Counted from the first letter of the stretch, positions 23,940 to 32,887 are shown. The stretch: 64,000 nt of DNA from Streptomyces sp. NRRL S-646 (GCF_000720765.1 NZ_JODC01000006.1:1-64000); one strand, 5' to 3'. The notes: a model not told the origin generated them from the sequence alone. Numbers and translations: made by a program.

Positions 23940-25061
23940 CTATGCCCGAGCGGGTTTGAACCAGTCGGGGTCGGCCCAGCCCTCGCGTCCGGCCAGGTCC
24001 GGCCGGTAGCCGGGGTCCCGTTCCCGGCGCAGCCGGACGCTCCAGTGGAGCACCGCCTCGGGAGGCACGGGACGTGCACGCCTGCCCACGAGGATCCACG
24101 CTCTGCCGTTGTGGTGGACGGGGGCGTCGGCGAAGGCCTCGGTCACCGTGGTCGCCGCCCCGTAGGCGCCCGGCCGGAAGTCCAGGTCGTCGCTGACACC
24201 GTCGGTGATCCACTTGAGGGGGATGGTGGAGAGCAGGGGTGCGTCCGGGGCGTGGTCGAAGGTGCCGCCGACGTCGCAGTGCACCCCGGCGAACCACACC
24301 TCCTCCGCCGTGCTCGTGTCCGTGTCGGGGCCGGGGCTGCGGGGCTTGACGAGGAACTCCCGGTACGGGCGCCGCAGCTCGTCGAGGGACACGGCGTGGC
24401 GGATGCGGGCGGCGTTGGGCAGGGAGTGGGTGTACGGCCAGCGCAGATTGCCCAGGCGGAGAAGGCCGGCCGCCTTCACGGTGTCCCAGACGCCCAGGTA
24501 GGCCACCGGCAGGGCGTGGTGCGAGACCTGCCGGGGGTCGTTGCGCTTCACCTGCTCCCACAGCGGCTCGCCCTCGGTGCGCAGACAGAAGGCGTGCGAG
24601 AAGCGGGCGACCTCCTGCTCGCTCTTGTCGATTCCGATGGACTGATTGAACGCGTACTTCGCCACCGCATACGGCACCAGGTTCTCCGCACCCGGCCGCA
24701 TCAGCCCCGGCTTGTTGAGCATCCCGACCAGCGCACGGGCCGTGTAGGCGCCGCGGCTGAACCCGAAGACGTACACCGCGTCCCCCGGCTGCCAGTGCTG
24801 CATGAGGTACGTGTACGCCTCGGTGAGGTTGGCCCTCAGCCCCGTTCCGAAGGCGAGGCCGCCGAGCCGGGACAGCCCGCGGCCCAGCGGCCCGCGCGCG
24901 GTGGCCGACGACATGGTGCCGACCCCGGGGTCGTAGTAGAGCAGCTGCCTCGACGGGTCGCCCGTCTCCAGCATCTCGTAGAACCTGACCACGTTCGTGG
25001 GGTTGCGGGCGCCCACCTGGTTGCCCGAGCCGTCCAGGCAGACGACGATCCTGCGCGGCAT
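23940..25061 (-). CDS. DUF2235 alpha/beta-hydrolase-like protein
   Basis: The 373-residue protein starts RRIVVCLDGSGNQ, with the acidic motif CxDGTxN in altered form, and has the nucleophile elbow VYVFGFSRGAYTARAL. Further signatures are VWDTVKAAG and VWFAGVHCDVGG. DUF2235 is the catalytic module of Tle1-type phospholipases; without secretion parts in the window this is probably a cytosolic lipase or esterase. The ATG at 25061 is preferred to the GTG at 25067 because AGGCGGG then has normal spacing. It follows the next entry by 13 bases on the same strand. Confidence 0.8.
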   Translation of the reverse strand: MPRRIVVCLDGSGNQVGARNPTNVVRFYEMLETGDPSRQLLYYDPGVGTMSSATARGPLGRGLSRLGGLAFGTGLRANLTEAYTYLMQHWQPGDAVYVFGFSRGAYTARALVGMLNKPGLMRPGAENLVPYAVAKYAFNQSIGIDKSEQEVARFSHAFCLRTEGEPLWEQVKRNDPRQVSHHALPVAYLGVWDTVKAAGLLRLGNLRWPYTHSLPNAARIRHAVSLDELRRPYREFLVKPRSPGPDTDTSTAEEVWFAGVHCDVGGTFDHAPDAPLLSTIPLKWITDGVSDDLDFRPGAYGAATTVTEAFADAPVHHNGRAWILVGRRARPVPPEAVLHWSVRLRRERDPGYRPDLAGREGWADPDWFKPARA

Positions 25062-25074
25062 GACCACGGCCCGC

Positions 25075-25950
25075 CTAACCGGCCCGGCGGGTACTGCCGC
25101 GCGCGCCGCGGGAACGCGGCCGGGCGGCCGCGGTGCGCGCCCCGGGCGTTATCTGCTGCTGGAACGCCTCCAGGGCCATCGGGCTGTCCGCCGGGAGTAC
25201 GGCCATGACGCGGCGCCGCTGCGCCTTGGCCAGGACGTCCCCGGCCGGTGTGCCGTGCCGGGCGTGGACGATACGCAGGCGTCCGTCGCCGGAGCCGCGG
25301 GCGCCCACCGGGGCGACACCGGCGTGGGTGCCGTCGGGCAGCGTCACCCACAGGTTGAAGTCGTCGTACCGGATGTAGTCGGCGCCCTTGATCGGCCAGG
25401 GGTAGTGGTGCTCACCGGCCGCCTTGGGCAGGACCCCCTGGTGGTCCCCTCGGGTCAGCGGCACGCAGGCGTTGAAGAGCGAGTCGGTCCAGGCCGCGAC
25501 GCCCTCGGCGTCCGTGATCGGGGTCTCCAGCAGCTTGCGGGCCCGCTTGTAGCCGAGGGCCTCCAGCGCGGGAAGGGTCTTCGGGAAGGCGGCGACGAGG
25601 TCGGCGGCCTCCTGCCGCAGCCGGTCGACCTTCGCGGGGTCGGCACAGAACTGCATGCTCCACTCGATGCCGACCCGGGCCCGGAACATCCGCCACCCCG
25701 CGTCCGTCATCACCCAGAGACTGCCGCCGTGGTGCATCTCGTACGGCCCCGGCCCGTACGGCCGCTCCGTCGTCGCCAGCTCCTTGAGGATCTTGTTCGC
25801 GGTGTCCTTCGCGGCGCGGAACTCCGCGGACTCGGTGCGTTCCTGGTGCTTGACGAGCTGTATCTCCCAGGGATGGTCCTCCCGTTCCGTCTTGCCGAAG
25901 GTGACGGAGGGAGGGGTCTTCGTCGCCGTCGCGGATCGGTCGTTGGCCAT
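25075..25950 (-). CDS. Hypothetical protein paired with DUF2235 gene
   Basis: A 291-residue protein that I do not recognise. The centre is rich in aromatics: GPGPYEMHHGGSLWVMTD, RVGIEWSMQF, HHYPWPIKGADYIRYDDFNLWVTLPDG. The C-terminus is basic (RPRSRGARGSTRRAG). It has no signal peptide or membrane segment. It is translated just upstream of the DUF2235 gene, so the two probably form an operon. Confidence 0.6.
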   Translation of the reverse strand: MANDRSATATKTPPSVTFGKTEREDHPWEIQLVKHQERTESAEFRAAKDTANKILKELATTERPYGPGPYEMHHGGSLWVMTDAGWRMFRARVGIEWSMQFCADPAKVDRLRQEAADLVAAFPKTLPALEALGYKRARKLLETPITDAEGVAAWTDSLFNACVPLTRGDHQGVLPKAAGEHHYPWPIKGADYIRYDDFNLWVTLPDGTHAGVAPVGARGSGDGRLRIVHARHGTPAGDVLAKAQRRRVMAVLPADSPMALEAFQQQITPGARTAAARPRSRGARGSTRRAG

Positions 25951-26232
25951 GGGGGGCCTCCTTCTGTCGACCTGTCGACACTCCTCCTCTCATCGTCCTC
26001 CCAGGGCTCAGTTCTCGCTCTGCGTAACACCTGGACCGTTCAACGACGTGACAGCTGACCGTTCAACGATCGTTTTCCGGCCGGCGCCTCTCGACGCATT
26101 CGCCGAAGAGCAGGGCCCGGCCCTCCCGGACCTGCTCGACCCGCGGGAGCCGGCGGCCAGGACGGCGTACTCCTGCCGGTCCTGCGGGAGTTGGAGGGAC
26201 GGGTCGAACAGCTGGGCCCCATACTGGCCCTG

Positions 26233-26370
26233 ATGGACCGTTACGGAGTGAAGGCCACCGATCTGCGGCGCCACGGCACGACGACACCCGAGCAGCCGGA
26301 CCGGCTCATGGAGGGTGTCATCAGGTCGGCCGTCCCGCAGCAGGCAGGCGAGGGGGGCACCGCCCGATGA
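26233..26370 (+). pseudogene. Remnant of a regulator upstream of the ImmA/IrrE gene
   Basis: The frame reads LPVLRELEGRVEQLGPILAL, MDRYGVKATDLRRHGTTT and ends QQAGEGGTAR at a TGA overlapping the peptidase start (ATGA). This resembles the C-terminus of the XRE-type 'regulator component' that normally precedes this peptidase in Streptomyces. No helix-turn-helix is found between 25,951 and 26,180 in any frame; a piece in another frame (AFAEEQGPALPDLLDP) hints at a frame change. A 45-residue product from ATG 26233 remains possible. Confidence 0.45.
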
Positions 26371-26966
26371 CCACCAAGGCGATGAAGTCGCTGCTCGCCG
26401 GGCTGGGCCGGGAGGCGTCGAAGTCGATCGCCCGGCCGGCCGAACCGCGGGCCGTGATGGAGGAGTTCTGCCGGGTCATGGGCGTCCGCGTCGGGCGGCC
26501 CATCCAGCTGCTGTTCCGGACGTTCCCGCCGGACATCCCGGTGTCGGGCCTGCGCCTGGACTGCGGGGACCGTTCCCTCATCGTGGTCGAGGAGAGCACG
26601 GTCCCAGAGGCCCAACTGGTCATCCTGGGCCACGAGTTGTGGCACGAGGAGCAGGGCACCTGCGGCGACCACGCCATCGGCCCGGCGGCCGCCCGCACCC
26701 TCGGCCGGCCACCCGGGGCACTGGGACGGGCCGCACAGCAGGTCCTCGCCTCCGAGGAGGTTCCCCGCGAGGTCTGCCGCACGGTGGCGGCCAGGTCCGC
26801 CTCCGCCGACGACCACGAGGTGGACGCGGAGACCTTCGGCCTGCTGTTCGCCCGCGAGGTCCGCACCTGGATGACGGGCCGGTACGCGCAGGGCCCGGTG
26901 ACACCGGCCACCGTGGAGGGCCGTATCAACCTGTCCCTGGGCCACCGCGGCGGACGCATCCTCTGA
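26367..26966 (+). CDS. ImmA/IrrE-type zinc metallopeptidase, toxin-like component
   Basis: A 199-residue protein with VILGHELWHEEQG, a zinc HExxH motif at His89-His93. The family cleaves or titrates XRE-type repressors in mobile elements and stress systems. The start overlaps the regulator remnant (ATGA) and the stop overlaps the next membrane-protein gene (TGATG at 26964-26968), so the three are co-translated. If the regulator is broken, the peptidase has lost its normal target. Confidence 0.8.
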   Translation: MTTKAMKSLLAGLGREASKSIARPAEPRAVMEEFCRVMGVRVGRPIQLLFRTFPPDIPVSGLRLDCGDRSLIVVEESTVPEAQLVILGHELWHEEQGTCGDHAIGPAAARTLGRPPGALGRAAQQVLASEEVPREVCRTVAARSASADDHEVDAETFGLLFAREVRTWMTGRYAQGPVTPATVEGRINLSLGHRGGRIL

Positions 26967-28255
26967 TGACAGCCCTGATGGACCCTCACTTCCGCATCCC
27001 CTATGCCGTGCCCACCGCCCTGCTGGCCACCGCGCTCCTCGTCAAGCTCCCCACGTTCGTACGCGCCTGGCGCGACCCCGACGTACGGGCGACCACGGTG
27101 CTGCTGGCCTCGGCGACGGCCGTCCTGGTCGTCATCACACCGGTCAACATCGAGCGCCTCAACGAGCTGACAGGTGTGCCCAACATCGCCTCGCCCTGGG
27201 CCTATTCGTTCCTCACCGCATTCTGCGCCACCGGTCTGACGATGATCATCCGCTGGCGGGAGGAGCCGTCCGAGCGCCGCCGCCGCAGGATGCGCCGCAT
27301 CTACTGGGTGTACGCCGGTGTCGTCGTCGCCCTCTGGGTGACGTTCCTGCCGGCACACGCGCCCGAGCCGCGGATCTACGACCTGGACACCTACTACGCC
27401 TCGACCCCGTGGATGCGGGAGCACATCCTGCTCTACCTGACCGCGCACATGGTGTCGTCCCTGGTCGCCGCCTCGATGCTGTGGAAGTGGTTCCCGGAGG
27501 TCGAGAACCGCTGGCTGAAGTCGGGGGTCGTGCTCCTGCAGCTCGGCTTCGCCTCGGGCCTGCTCTTCGACGCGGCGAAGCTGACGGCGGTCGGCGCCCG
27601 CTGGTCGGGCCACGACTGGGACGCCCTCAGCACCGGCGCCGCCCCGCCCTTCGCGCTCATGGAGGCCGCCCTGGTGGCGCTCGGGTTCCTCGTGCCGCAG
27701 GTGGGACCGTTCCTGCAGCGGTGGATCCGCGACCAGCGCGAGCATCGGCGGCTACGGCCGCTGTGGCGGGCGGTGCGCGTCCTCGGTGCGTCGGCGGCAC
27801 CGGCCCGGCTCGGCTTCTGGGCGCCGCTGGACCTGCGCCTGATGCAGCGCCGGCAGCACATCCACGACGGGCTGCGCCTGCTCACCCCGTACTTCGACCA
27901 GAGCCTCCACCAACAGGCCTACGAGGCCGCGCGGGCCGCCGGCCACGACGAGTCGAGGGCGCGTGGGACGGCAGGCGCGGTCACGGTCCGCGCCGCCCTG
28001 GCCGCCCGGAGCTCGGGAGCCCCGCCCACGCCCGACACCGCCGCGACCAGTACCCACATCACCGCCGACATCGAGTCCATCTCCCGGGAACTACGCCGCC
28101 CTGATGACGCTGCGGTCGGACAGCGCCCCAAAGGGGCGTGGGGCTGTATCGATATGCGGCTCCGCCGCGGGGCGCGACCAGCCCCCACGCACCCGCAGCA
28201 AACAGACCACCCCGCGGCGGAGCCGCAAACAGAAAGCAAGATCACCCATGCCTGA
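26966..28255 (+). CDS. MAB_1171c-type multispanning membrane protein with repeat-derived tail
   Basis: The 429-residue protein has about seven hydrophobic segments in residues 10-250 (AVPTALLATALLVKL, ATTVLLASATAVLVVI, PWAYSFLTAFCATGL, WVYAGVVVALWVTFLP, LLYLTAHMVSSLVAAS) followed by a soluble region (RHIHDGLRLLTPYFD-like). This is the membrane partner usually encoded after the ImmA/IrrE-like gene in Streptomyces; its function is unknown. From about residue 386 the coding sequence is repeat copy C, giving a tail [19 protein letters not shown], so the natural C-terminus has probably been replaced or extended. Confidence 0.75.
   Translation: MTALMDPHFRIPYAVPTALLATALLVKLPTFVRAWRDPDVRATTVLLASATAVLVVITPVNIERLNELTGVPNIASPWAYSFLTAFCATGLTMIIRWREEPSERRRRRMRRIYWVYAGVVVALWVTFLPAHAPEPRIYDLDTYYASTPWMREHILLYLTAHMVSSLVAASMLWKWFPEVENRWLKSGVVLLQLGFASGLLFDAAKLTAVGARWSGHDWDALSTGAAPPFALMEAALVALGFLVPQVGPFLQRWIRDQREHRRLRPLWRAVRVLGASAAPARLGFWAPLDLRLMQRRQHIHDGLRLLTPYFDQSLHQQAYEAARAAGHDESRARGTAGAVTVRAALAARSSGAPPTPDTAATSTHITADIESISRELRRPDDAAVGQRPKGAWGCIDMRLRRGARPAPTHPQQTDHPAAEPQTESKITHA
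28122..28227 (+). repeat. Dispersed repeat copy C plus inverted partial copy
   Basis: The + copy covers 28122-28183. TGCGGCTCCGCCGCGGGG (28155-28172) is repeated in reverse at 28210-28227 as an 18-base perfect complement with a 37-base loop, forming a strong stem-loop just before the FAD gene. It is translated as the tail of the preceding protein. Confidence 0.75.
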
Positions 28256-29651
28256 CAGACCCACCGCCCGCCGCCCCCGCGCCGTAGTCGTCGGCGGCAG
28301 CATCAGCGGCCTGTTCGCCGCCGCCGCCCTCGCCGAGTTCGCCGACGTCACGGTCGTCGAACGCGACACGCTCCCCGAAGGGCCCGAGCCGCGCCGCGGC
28401 GTTCCCCAGGCCCGGCACGCACACCTCGTGTGGAGCGGCGGGGTCAAGGCCTTCGACGAGCTGCTGCCCGGCCTCACCGCGGAGATCGTCGCGAACGGCG
28501 CCCGCCTGGTGCACATCATGGGCGACATGGTCTCCCGGGCCCCGAACGAGATCTGGTTCCGCCGTTTCACCTCCACCCACCACCGCAACCTGGTGTGCTC
28601 CCGCGACCTGCTCGACGCGGTGATACGCACCCGCGTCCTCGCCGACGCGCGCATCACCCTCCGCCAGAACACCACGGCGCTGGCCCTGCAGGGCGACCAG
28701 GACCGCGTCACCGGCGTCCAGGTCCGCACGGGGGACGAGGAACTCGCCCTGCCCGCCGACCTGGTGGTCGACGCCTCCGGCCGCGGCTCGCACGCCCCCC
28801 GCTGGCTGACCGGCCTCGGCCTGCCGCAGGTCACCGAGCGCGAGGTGAATGCCGGCGTCGCCTACGCCACCCGCCTCTACCGGGCCCCGGGCACGGCCGC
28901 GGACAGCGGCTTCCCGCTCGTCAACGTCCAGGCGAACGCCGCGAAGGCGCCGGGCCGTGGCGGCATCATCGTGCCCATCGAGGGCGACCGCTGGATCGTC
29001 ACGCTCTCGGGCACCCGAGGCGGCGAACCCGGCCCCGACCCCGACACCTTCACGGACTTCGCCCTCGCCCTCGGCGACCCGGTCATCGGCGAACTGATCA
29101 AGGACGCGGAGCCGCTCGGCGAGGTCGCCACCACCCGCAGCACCGCCAACCGCCGCCGCTACTACGAGAAGATGCGGCCCTGGCCGGACGGCTTCACCGT
29201 CCTCGGCGACGCGATCGCCGGATACAACCCGGTCTACGGCCACGGGCTCACCGTCGCCGCCCAGTGCGCCCTCAGCCTCCGCACCGTCCTGCGCTCCACC
29301 GCCCTCACCGCCCCAGGCACCGCCCGACGCGTCCAGCGCGCCGCGGCCCGCCCGGTCGCCGCTGCCTGGGACCTGGCCGTGGGGCAGGACGCGTTCTACC
29401 CCGGCGCCACCGACACTCCCCCGAACGCTCTGGAGCGCTTCCTCGCCCGCTTCGTCGACCGCGCCGTGGCCACCGGAGCCCGCAACCCCCGTGCCCTCGG
29501 CGCCCTCCTGGACGTCATGAGCCTGGAGAAGCCCGCCACCCGCCTCTTCTCGCCCGACATGCTGATCCCCATGCTCTTCGGCCCGAAGAAACCACACCTG
29601 CAAGGCCCGCCCCTGACCGAGCCGGAACGCAAGACGGCCGCCCCGTACTGA
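28248..29651 (+). CDS. FAD-dependent oxidoreductase (squalene/geranylgeranyl reductase-like)
   Basis: The 467-residue flavoenzyme has the dinucleotide fold AVVVGGSISGLFAAAALAE, ending in VVERDTLP, the mid motif LVVDASGRGSH and the FAD motif GFTVLGDAIAGYNPVYGHG, where the Asp binds the ribityl chain. This is the class-A monooxygenase/reductase group. Its gene overlaps the membrane-protein gene by eight bases, so it belongs to the ImmA/IrrE operon layout seen in Streptomyces. Substrate unknown. Confidence 0.82.
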   Translation: MPDRPTARRPRAVVVGGSISGLFAAAALAEFADVTVVERDTLPEGPEPRRGVPQARHAHLVWSGGVKAFDELLPGLTAEIVANGARLVHIMGDMVSRAPNEIWFRRFTSTHHRNLVCSRDLLDAVIRTRVLADARITLRQNTTALALQGDQDRVTGVQVRTGDEELALPADLVVDASGRGSHAPRWLTGLGLPQVTEREVNAGVAYATRLYRAPGTAADSGFPLVNVQANAAKAPGRGGIIVPIEGDRWIVTLSGTRGGEPGPDPDTFTDFALALGDPVIGELIKDAEPLGEVATTRSTANRRRYYEKMRPWPDGFTVLGDAIAGYNPVYGHGLTVAAQCALSLRTVLRSTALTAPGTARRVQRAAARPVAAAWDLAVGQDAFYPGATDTPPNALERFLARFVDRAVATGARNPRALGALLDVMSLEKPATRLFSPDMLIPMLFGPKKPHLQGPPLTEPERKTAAPY

Positions 29652-29694
29652 CCGAACCGAACGGCTCCCGACGTCCGCGGCGCACACTGGAGCC

Positions 29695-30183
29695 ATGCGC
29701 ATACGCACATCCCCCGGCACCGTCCGGTGGCTCCGTACCGCACGGACGCTCACCCGCCTCCACCACCGTCCGGCCCCCGCCCGCCCTTCGCACCGGGCCC
29801 AGTTGCTCGCCCTGGTCGCCGTCCTGGACGAGGCGGTGGCCGCCCAGACACCGGCCGACGCGGCGGTGGCCGCCTGCGGGGACCCGGGCCCCGTCTCCCG
29901 TCAGACGGCACGCATGTGCAGCCGCCAGAGCAGCACCCTGCACCGCCTGCGCACCCGCCTGCAGGACCTCGAACTCAGCGACCCGGACCTGCAGCGGGCG
30001 CAGGCCCACGCGGCACGGCTGCTCGCCTACGACCTCTGGATGCTGCGCGAGTCCCTCGACCTGGCCTTCACGCTCCGCCCCGACCCCCGCACGGAGGCCA
30101 CCCGCCTGCGCCTCAACGGCCTGGGCCGGCACGCCGACGACCTGCGCCGCCTGCGCGACGGGCTGCGCGAAGAAGCGGGCTGA
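29695..30183 (+). CDS. Helical hypothetical protein
   Basis: A 162-residue Arg-rich protein with long helices (LLALVAVLDEAVAAQTPADAAVAA, split here, and ARLLAYDLWMLRESLDLAF). It has no membrane segment or known motif. It begins 43 bases after the FAD gene and may be its last operon member. Codon pattern supports coding; function unknown. Confidence 0.5.
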   Translation: MRIRTSPGTVRWLRTARTLTRLHHRPAPARPSHRAQLLALVAVLDEAVAAQTPADAAVAACGDPGPVSRQTARMCSRQSSTLHRLRTRLQDLELSDPDLQRAQAHAARLLAYDLWMLRESLDLAFTLRPDPRTEATRLRLNGLGRHADDLRRLRDGLREEAG

Positions 30184-30191
30184 GAACTGCC

Positions 30192-30356
30192 CTACCCGAG
30201 GACGGACGAGGTGGCCGAGGGAGTGTCGGTCGGCCTGGGCGGGGTCGCCTCACCGGAGTCGGCCTGGAGCACGAGAACGACCGCTATGACCGCCATGGTC
30301 ACGGCGGTCAGCGTGACCAGCCACCACATCCTGATCGGTTTCGCGTGCCCGGCCAT
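30192..30356 (-). CDS. Small single-span membrane protein
   Basis: The 54-residue product starts MAGHAKPIRM, followed by one membrane helix (WWLVTLTAVTMAVIAVVLVL) and a Pro/Thr-rich outer tail (ATPPRPTDTPSATSS). GGAGGGCGCC precedes ATG 30356. A longer frame upstream lacks a ribosome site. It is convergent with the previous gene, with an eight-base gap. Function unknown. Confidence 0.55.
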   Translation of the reverse strand: MAGHAKPIRMWWLVTLTAVTMAVIAVVLVLQADSGEATPPRPTDTPSATSSVLG

Positions 30357-30535
30357 GGCGCCCTCCTTGGGCGCGAGGGTACGCGCAATGCCGGCGCCGA
30401 GGCCCCCCTCTTCACACCACACCGACAAGCACAACACCGCACCAACGCCCCGGCGTTGGCGGGAACGGCCGGACAGCGGCCCGGGGGATCAGAACGTTCC
30501 AGCGAGTCAGAACGTTTCTTCTGACCCGCGATGGG

Positions 30536-30609
30536 TGGGGCGGGTGGGACTCGAACCCACGGCCGACGGATTATGAGTCCGCTGCTCTAACCGGCTGAGC
30601 TACCGCCCC
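30536..30609 (-). tRNA. tRNA with CAT anticodon (elongator Met or Ile2)
   Basis: On the minus strand GGGGCGGTAGCTCAGCCGG starts a full cloverleaf. The acceptor stem GGGGCGG pairs with CCGCCCC, the anticodon loop is CTCATAA, the T-loop is GTTCGAGTC and the discriminator is A. No CCA is encoded. CAT can be elongator methionine or lysidine-modified Ile2; I cannot decide by eye. It is not the initiator, because the first pair is G-C. Confidence 0.9.
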
Positions 30610-30742
30610 ATAGCGGCGTGTCGCGCACATTTGTGCGCGCCGTCTGCCGCAGCATAGCCGCTCATACGATCTCCTGCTTCGGATGGTCGACTTCGCACGC
30701 CCATGGAGACTGCACCGCCGCCTGCGCGGTTCCCGCCCACAT

Positions 30743-30766
30743 GAAAAAGGACCCCAAGGGGGTCCT
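30743..30766 (-). terminator. Intrinsic terminator of the tRNA-Asn pair
   Basis: AGGACCCC and GGGGTCCT form an 8-bp stem with a 3-base loop, followed on the minus strand by TTTTTC. It lies ten bases beyond the last tRNA-Asn 3' end. Confidence 0.85.
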
Positions 30767-30775
30767 CTTCTTGTG

Positions 30776-30848
30776 CTCCCCCGACTGGACTCGAACCAGT
30801 AACCTGCCGGTTAACAGCCGGCTGCTCTGCCAATTGAGCTACGGAGGA
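30776..30848 (-). tRNA. tRNA-Asn (GTT), second of two
   Basis: On the minus strand, TCCTCCGTAGCTCAATTGGC begins the tRNA. The anticodon loop CTGTTAA gives GTT, the T-arm is CTGGTTCGAGTCCAG, and the acceptor pairs with CGGGGGA with one G-T. The 73 bases are identical to the gene five bases away. No CCA is encoded. Confidence 0.95.
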
Positions 30849-30853
30849 CCGAG

Positions 30854-30926
30854 CTCCCCCGACTGGACTCGAACCAGTAACCTGCCGGTTAACAGCCGGC
30901 TGCTCTGCCAATTGAGCTACGGAGGA
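30854..30926 (-). tRNA. tRNA-Asn (GTT), first of two
   Basis: Same 73-base sequence as the neighbouring copy, with anticodon GTT. Transcribed first on the minus strand, with a five-base spacer before the second copy, so both come from one precursor. Confidence 0.95.
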
Positions 30927-31060
30927 ATGCCTCGTTGCATCGAACGTGCCTTCCTGGGTATTCGCCAGGGGGCGGGCGCTCGCTGCGACACATACATTAG
31001 CGCAAGCAGGGGGGTGCTCCGCCAATCGGTACTCCCCAAGGACGGAAGGGTGGCTCCGCC

Positions 31061-31366
31061 ATGCGCTACAAGCTCACGTTCGTCGTCGGACTGGCTCTGG
31101 GTTACGTCCTCGGCACACGTGCCGGTCGCGAGCGCTACGAGCAGCTGAAGAAGTCCGCGCGTCAGGTCGCGGAGAACCCCGCCGTCCGCAACACCGCGGA
31201 GTCGGCCGCCCAGCAGAGCCGCGAGTTCGCCGGCAAGGCGTACCACGCGGTGAGCGACAAGGTCGGCGACCACGTTCCCGCCTCGGTGGCCCAGCGGGTC
31301 CGCTCCCTGCGGGAGCGCAACACCAACGGCGCAGCGGAGGACGACTGGGGCACCAGCAACTCGTAG
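31061..31366 (+). CDS. YtxH-like membrane-anchored protein
   Basis: The 101-residue protein has an N-terminal hydrophobic segment with a glycine zipper (LTFVVGLALGYVLGTRAGRERYEQLK) and then an amphipathic Ala-rich helix. This is the YtxH pattern of small stress-related envelope proteins in Gram-positives. It starts at ATG 31061 and stands alone between the tRNAs and the sugar kinase. Confidence 0.75.
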   Translation: MRYKLTFVVGLALGYVLGTRAGRERYEQLKKSARQVAENPAVRNTAESAAQQSREFAGKAYHAVSDKVGDHVPASVAQRVRSLRERNTNGAAEDDWGTSNS

Positions 31367-31444
31367 CAGCTCACCTGCCACGACGCGCCCGCCCCCGGCG
31401 AAGCGCATACACCCCTGCGGCGCAGGGCCCATAGAATTTTCGCC

Positions 31445-32887
31445 ATGGGGATAGTCGCCGGGTTGGACAGTGCACCCGATTTCACTCGCATCGTCGTCTG
31501 TGACACGGACACGGGCACCGTGCTCAGGCAGGGGTATGCCCCGCATCCGGTGGACGGCGACCGGCCCGCCGACGTCGACCCGCAGGCCTGGCTGCTGTCC
31601 CTCGGTGAAGCGGCCGGCGGCGGGCTCCTCGAAGGCGTGCAGGCCATCGGCGTGTCGGCGCAGCAGAACGCGGTCGTGCCACTGGACGCACAGGGCGGCA
31701 CCGTGCGCCCGGCGTTGGTCGGCGGCGACAAGCGTGCGCAGGTCGCGGCCGCCGATCTGATCGACGCGCTCGGCGGGCGGGAGGCGTGGGCGCAGGCGGT
31801 GGGGTGTGTGCCGCAGGCCGCGCAGCCGGTGACCAAGCTGCGGTGGCTCGCCAAGAACGAACCCGATGCAGCCCTGCGCACCGCGATGCTGATGCAGGCC
31901 CACGACTGGCTGGTGTGGCAGCTGCTGGGCAGACCGGTCAGGAGGACCACCGACCGGGGCGGCGCCTCCGGCACCGGCTACTGGTCGGCGGCGACCGGCA
32001 GCTACCGTTCCGATCTCGTCGAGCTGGCGCTCGGCCACCAGGCGATGCTGCCGGAGGTGATCGGGCCTGCGGACGCCGCCGGTACGACTCCCGAGGGGCT
32101 GCTGATCTCCGCCGGGACCGGGGAGACCATGTCCGCCGCCTTCGGGCTGGGCATCGGGCTCGGTGACGCGGTGGTGTCGCTCGGCGCCTCCGGGTCCGTC
32201 ATGGCCGTACACCCCGAGGCACTCGTCGACAGCACCGGGATGATCACGTCCCTCGCCGACGCGACGGGCATGCATCTGCCGGTCGTCACCACGCTGAACG
32301 CCGTACGGACCCTGCGCGGGACCGCCGAGCTGCTCGGGCTGCCCGATCTGGAGGGCCTGTCCGAGCTGGCGATGAAGTCGACTCCGGGCGCCCACGGGCT
32401 CGTGCTCCTGCCCTATCTGGAGGGTGAGCGGACGCCGAACCTGCCGCACACGGCCGGGTCACTGGCCGGGCTGCGTCGGGAGTCGATGAAGGCCGAGCAT
32501 CTGGCGCGGGCGGCGTTCGAGGGCATGCTGTGCGGGCTCGCGGACGCGCTGGACGTCCTGCGCGGCCGGGGTGTCGAGGTGCGGCGGATCTTCCTGCTGG
32601 GGGCGGCCGCCGAGCTGCCTGCGGTGCAGGCGGCGGCGCCCATGCTCTTCGGGGCGCAGGTCGTCGTGCCGCAGCCCGCGGACTATGCGGCGATCGGTGC
32701 CGCCCGGCAGGCCGCCTGGGCGCTCGGGGTCTCGCAGGGCCGGCTCGATCCGCGCAACCCGCCGGTCTGGCAGGGCGCGACCGGACAGGTGCTGGAGCCG
32801 GGCGACGAGCTGGCGGTGGGACAGGCGGTACGGCAGCAGTTCGTTTCCGTCCGGGAACAGACACACCCCGGCGCTTTCCGCCCATAA
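31445..32887 (+). CDS. FGGY-family carbohydrate kinase (xylulokinase-like)
   Basis: A 480-residue sugar kinase of the actin/hsp70 fold. It begins GIVAGLDSAPDFTRIVVCD (phosphate 1, slightly altered), then IGVSAQQNAVVPLD, LMQAHDWLVWQLLG, GGASGTGYW and, in the second domain, SLGASGSVMA (phosphate 2) and FLLGAAAELPAVQ (adenosine). The GGASGTGYW motif is typical of xylulokinases. The usual GGG(S/A)xS near the end is GAAAELP, so the substrate may not be xylulose. No sugar operon surrounds it. Confidence 0.75.
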   Translation: MGIVAGLDSAPDFTRIVVCDTDTGTVLRQGYAPHPVDGDRPADVDPQAWLLSLGEAAGGGLLEGVQAIGVSAQQNAVVPLDAQGGTVRPALVGGDKRAQVAAADLIDALGGREAWAQAVGCVPQAAQPVTKLRWLAKNEPDAALRTAMLMQAHDWLVWQLLGRPVRRTTDRGGASGTGYWSAATGSYRSDLVELALGHQAMLPEVIGPADAAGTTPEGLLISAGTGETMSAAFGLGIGLGDAVVSLGASGSVMAVHPEALVDSTGMITSLADATGMHLPVVTTLNAVRTLRGTAELLGLPDLEGLSELAMKSTPGAHGLVLLPYLEGERTPNLPHTAGSLAGLRRESMKAEHLARAAFEGMLCGLADALDVLRGRGVEVRRIFLLGAAAELPAVQAAAPMLFGAQVVVPQPADYAAIGAARQAAWALGVSQGRLDPRNPPVWQGATGQVLEPGDELAVGQAVRQQFVSVREQTHPGAFRP

